NCBI GenBank assembly: GCA_937874815.1 | Contig: CALNBW010000016.1 | Coordinates: 1-6,763 of the forward strand | Reading direction: 5' to 3' | From: an uncultured Bacillota bacterium | GTDB taxonomy: Bacteria; Bacillota; UBA994; UBA5500 | Length of the DNA: 6,763 nt | Shown: positions 4,930 to 6,763 of the stretch, one piece after another | How the letters are laid out: each line of letters opens with the position of its first letter | How positions within the stretch are numbered: the stretch's first letter is position 1 | Notes under the pieces: generated by a model | The model's input: the letters and a program-made list of their open reading frames with translations, nothing else | The model's database searches: none | Told to the model about the DNA's origin: nothing | Made by a program: the position numbers and the translations under genes

Positions 4930-5628
4930 ATGAGACTTCCACTGGGCACAGTGATTTTGTTAGTTGCTGCAGTATTAGTTTACTTCGGAGTAGCACAACG
5001 GTTACTTGACCGCATGCGGCTCAGTGATCGGGCAGCCCTGTTGTTTATCGGGGCCATGTTGATTGGCACCTATTTACCCGCATTGCCATTGGGTAAACGT
5101 TTAGCAATCAATATTGGTGGTGGGCTAGTGCCTATCGGTTTCGCACTCTACTTATGGTTCACCGCCGATGAAAGCAGTGAGCGTTGGCGTACCCTCTGGG
5201 CGACTCTAATTGCAACAGCGCTCGTTTACGCCGCCTCCGTCTACTTACCGGCCGAGCCCCATTCCATCATTATCGATCCTGTTTATGCCTTTGCTATCAT
5301 TGCTGGCCTAACTGCCTATTTATTGGGGCGTTCGCGGCGAGCATCTTTCATCGCCGCCATTTTGGCCATTGCCCTGAACGATATCATCTACGCTTTTCAG
5401 GTGAGTTACTATCGTCAGGCTGGCACTACGATTATTGGAGGGGCAGGCATATTCGACACAATAGTCATCTCAGCCTTGTTGGCGGTAGGCCTAGCTGAAG
5501 TCATTGGAGAAACACGAGAAAAAATGGCCGGTGGACATCCCAAAGCCAGTGGCCCCCGGCGATTGCACCTAGTGGAGACAAAAGCGGAAGGCGAGCAGCC
5601 ATCCCCGGAGGAGGGAGAAGACAGATGA
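4930..5628 (+). CDS. seven-helix membrane protein, DUF1614-like
   Basis: Integral membrane protein of 232 residues with unknown function. Its start (MRLPLGTVILLVAAVLVYFG) and layout resemble the uncharacterised DUF1614 family of Bacillota, a call made from memory of the family. Hydrophobic segments lie near residues 5-22, 36-52, 58-77, 88-106, 117-133, 138-157 and 172-193, so about seven helices. A charged tail of about 40 residues, rich in Glu, Lys and Pro, follows. Polar or Gly-rich spots inside the membrane part are INIGGGLVPIG (60-70), ALNDIIYAF (148-156) and IIGGAGIFDT (168-177). The ATG at 4930 is preferred because AGAAGGGG (4913-4920) is 9 bases ahead; the TTG at 4924 is only 3 bases away and would add two residues. 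The TGA overlaps the next gene's ATG (ATGA, 5625-5628), which implies coupled expression with the SpoIIP-like protein and probably a shared task at the membrane or cell wall. Confidence 0.85.
   Translation: MRLPLGTVILLVAAVLVYFGVAQRLLDRMRLSDRAALLFIGAMLIGTYLPALPLGKRLAINIGGGLVPIGFALYLWFTADESSERWRTLWATLIATALVYAASVYLPAEPHSIIIDPVYAFAIIAGLTAYLLGRSRRASFIAAILAIALNDIIYAFQVSYYRQAGTTIIGGAGIFDTIVISALLAVGLAEVIGETREKMAGGHPKASGPRRLHLVETKAEGEQPSPEEGEDR
5607..5628 (+). promoter_or_regulatory. spoIIP ribosome binding site and ATGA overlap
   Basis: GGAGGAGGG at 5607-5615 lies within the last codons of the membrane-protein gene, 9 bases before ATG 5625-5627. That ATG overlaps the preceding TGA (5626-5628) by four bases in all, the classic layout of translational coupling. 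It fixes the start of the SpoIIP-like protein. Confidence 0.85.
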
Positions 5629-6763
5629 AACGGTTCTTACGCTGCAGTTTTATTTGGGCCCTGGTTGTGGCTTCCGCTTGCGCCAGCCTTATTGCGTTTG
5701 GGAATACTGCCTGGAGCAGTGAAGTGGAACAAGATGAACTGGCTGCAGGCGAATACTGTACTGTCTATAATGAGGCCGACCCAACACAGGTAGTCTTCGT
5801 TACCGGGCGTTTCGTTTCTGTTGGCGATGAATATCAGACAGCGGATGATCAGCTCTTCGAGGTAATACGGCTGGAGGGGCAGGATAAAGCATATGCCCGC
5901 TTTGTGCGGCAAGTGGGCATTGAAGACTTAAGAACGGATTTCTTGGATATCTTGGATAGCCTACTTGCGAATAAAGTGCCTGGGGGTAAACCCGTCACTG
6001 TGGGCCTTTATCATACTCACAGCGATGAATCGTACACCCCGACCGATGGAACCAGCAGTATTCGCGGCGATGGGGGCATCTACAAAGTGGGGAATGCGCT
6101 AGCAGCCAGCCTGAAACAGGCGGGAGTGAACGTTATTCATAGCCAGGCCAAGCATGACCCCCACGATGTGAGCGCCTATCAACGCTCACGGCGCACAGCG
6201 CAAGAGTTGCTGCAGAAATCGACGGCCGTTCTTGATGTGCACCGGGATGCAGTGCCCAAGGAACAGTATGATGGGACTGTTAATGGGCAGAAGCTGGCCC
6301 GTGTCCAGCTAGTTGTTGGCCGGCAGAATCCTAATATGGCGACTAATAAGCAGTTTGCCCAAGAAATTAAGGCCGTGACCGATAAACAGCAGCCTGGTCT
6401 GATCAAAGGCATCTTTTTTGCAAACAGCGGCTACAATCAGGACCTGAGCCCAAGAAATCTGCTAGTAGAAGTCGGTACAGATAAGCATAACCGAGCCGAC
6501 GCCGAGAAAGGTGCTAGCCTCTTTGCTAAATCGTACGCCAGTTATCTCACTGCCAGCACGGCGGGTAGCGTGGCTGGGCAACAGCGAGAAAGCAAAGTGG
6601 GTAGCCGTACCGCTTACTGGTTGGTGGGCGCGGTGGTAGTCGGTGGAGCCATTTTCTTACTGATAAGTACTGGCAGCTGGCGAGAGCTGAGTAGTAAGTT
6701 GCGCACCTTCGGGACTAAAGAGTTCTCTGACCTCACCGGCTCCGAGCGCCCGCGAGGGAAGGA
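5625..6763 (+). CDS. spoIIP: stage II sporulation protein P-like cell-wall hydrolase (3' end outside window)
   Basis: SpoIIP-family protein. Known SpoIIP is an amidase and endopeptidase that thins septal peptidoglycan during forespore engulfment, working with SpoIID and SpoIIM. The frame is open to the window end, with 379 residues visible and no stop. Residues 1-30 are an export signal or anchor; the VASAC around Cys19 is at best a poor lipobox. A small N-terminal region (about 43-95) contains FVSVGDEYQT. The catalytic domain spans about 122-308: LYHTHSDESY (His130, His132, Glu135), GNALAASLKQAGV, HDPHD (177-181), SRR, LDVHRDA with His206, YNQDLSPRNLLVEVG with Glu282. The His-His-Glu set matches the family pattern. 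A Ser/Gly/Gln-rich stretch leads to a membrane helix at about 330-347 and then a basic, presumably cytoplasmic tail. Bacillus subtilis SpoIIP has no such C-terminal helix, so this may be a clostridial variant or a paralogue. It is coupled to the upstream membrane gene; gpr, its neighbour in Bacillus, is absent from the window. Confidence 0.88.
   Translation, partial: MKRFLRCSFIWALVVASACASLIAFGNTAWSSEVEQDELAAGEYCTVYNEADPTQVVFVTGRFVSVGDEYQTADDQLFEVIRLEGQDKAYARFVRQVGIEDLRTDFLDILDSLLANKVPGGKPVTVGLYHTHSDESYTPTDGTSSIRGDGGIYKVGNALAASLKQAGVNVIHSQAKHDPHDVSAYQRSRRTAQELLQKSTAVLDVHRDAVPKEQYDGTVNGQKLARVQLVVGRQNPNMATNKQFAQEIKAVTDKQQPGLIKGIFFANSGYNQDLSPRNLLVEVGTDKHNRADAEKGASLFAKSYASYLTASTAGSVAGQQRESKVGSRTAYWLVGAVVVGGAIFLLISTGSWRELSSKLRTFGTKEFSDLTGSERPRGK

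Noticed and set aside
5637..5912. 91-codon antisense frame opposite the SpoIIP-like N-terminus
   Set aside because: The sense strand carries a continuous SpoIIP-family frame here with a good ribosome binding site; the antisense frame is a shadow.

Overview
The window looks like a chromosomal segment of an endospore-forming member of the Bacillota, most likely a Clostridia-type lineage. The evidence is a SpoIIP-family sporulation protein, a Bacillus-type AroH chorismate mutase, strong GGAGG-type ribosome binding sites, TTG starts, and an IspH reductase fused to ribosomal protein S1, an arrangement known from clostridial genomes. G+C is roughly balanced by eye. No mobile element, phage gene, CRISPR array, tRNA or rRNA was seen. 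All six genes read left to right.

Left part (1-1058): the 3' part of a BtuF/FhuD-like ABC-transporter substrate-binding protein, whose 5' end lies outside the window, is followed after 28 bases by aroH (chorismate mutase, TTG start). No clear terminator follows aroH. A GC-rich hairpin lies inside its 3' coding end.

Middle part (1059-4841): an extended -10 promoter (TGGTATAAT at 1100-1108) precedes the tight cluster cmk - plsC - ispH/rpsA, with gaps of 2 and 6 bases, closed by a textbook intrinsic terminator at 4807-4841. The set joins CMP recycling, phosphatidic acid synthesis, the last step of the MEP isoprenoid pathway and ribosomal protein S1. cmk next to the S1 gene is a widely conserved neighbourhood; plsC and ispH sit between them here.

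The fusion gene is the most interesting object. Its IspH half and S1 half differ sharply in codon choice (Arg CGC 1 of 12 versus 21 of 34; Ile ATA 9 of 14 versus 2 of 23, my own counts). A strong in-frame Shine-Dalgarno plus GTG sits at the junction (3324-3345), with an extended -10-like sequence upstream inside ispH. Together these suggest, but do not prove, that free S1 is also made from this gene.

Right part (4842-6763): a leader with a hairpin, then a seven-helix membrane protein resembling the DUF1614 family. It overlaps by ATGA a SpoIIP-like cell-wall hydrolase that runs off the right edge. The latter has a C-terminal membrane helix, unlike the N-terminally anchored SpoIIP of Bacillus subtilis. 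The pair may be a membrane protein plus sporulation peptidoglycan-hydrolase module, but the role of the first member is unknown.
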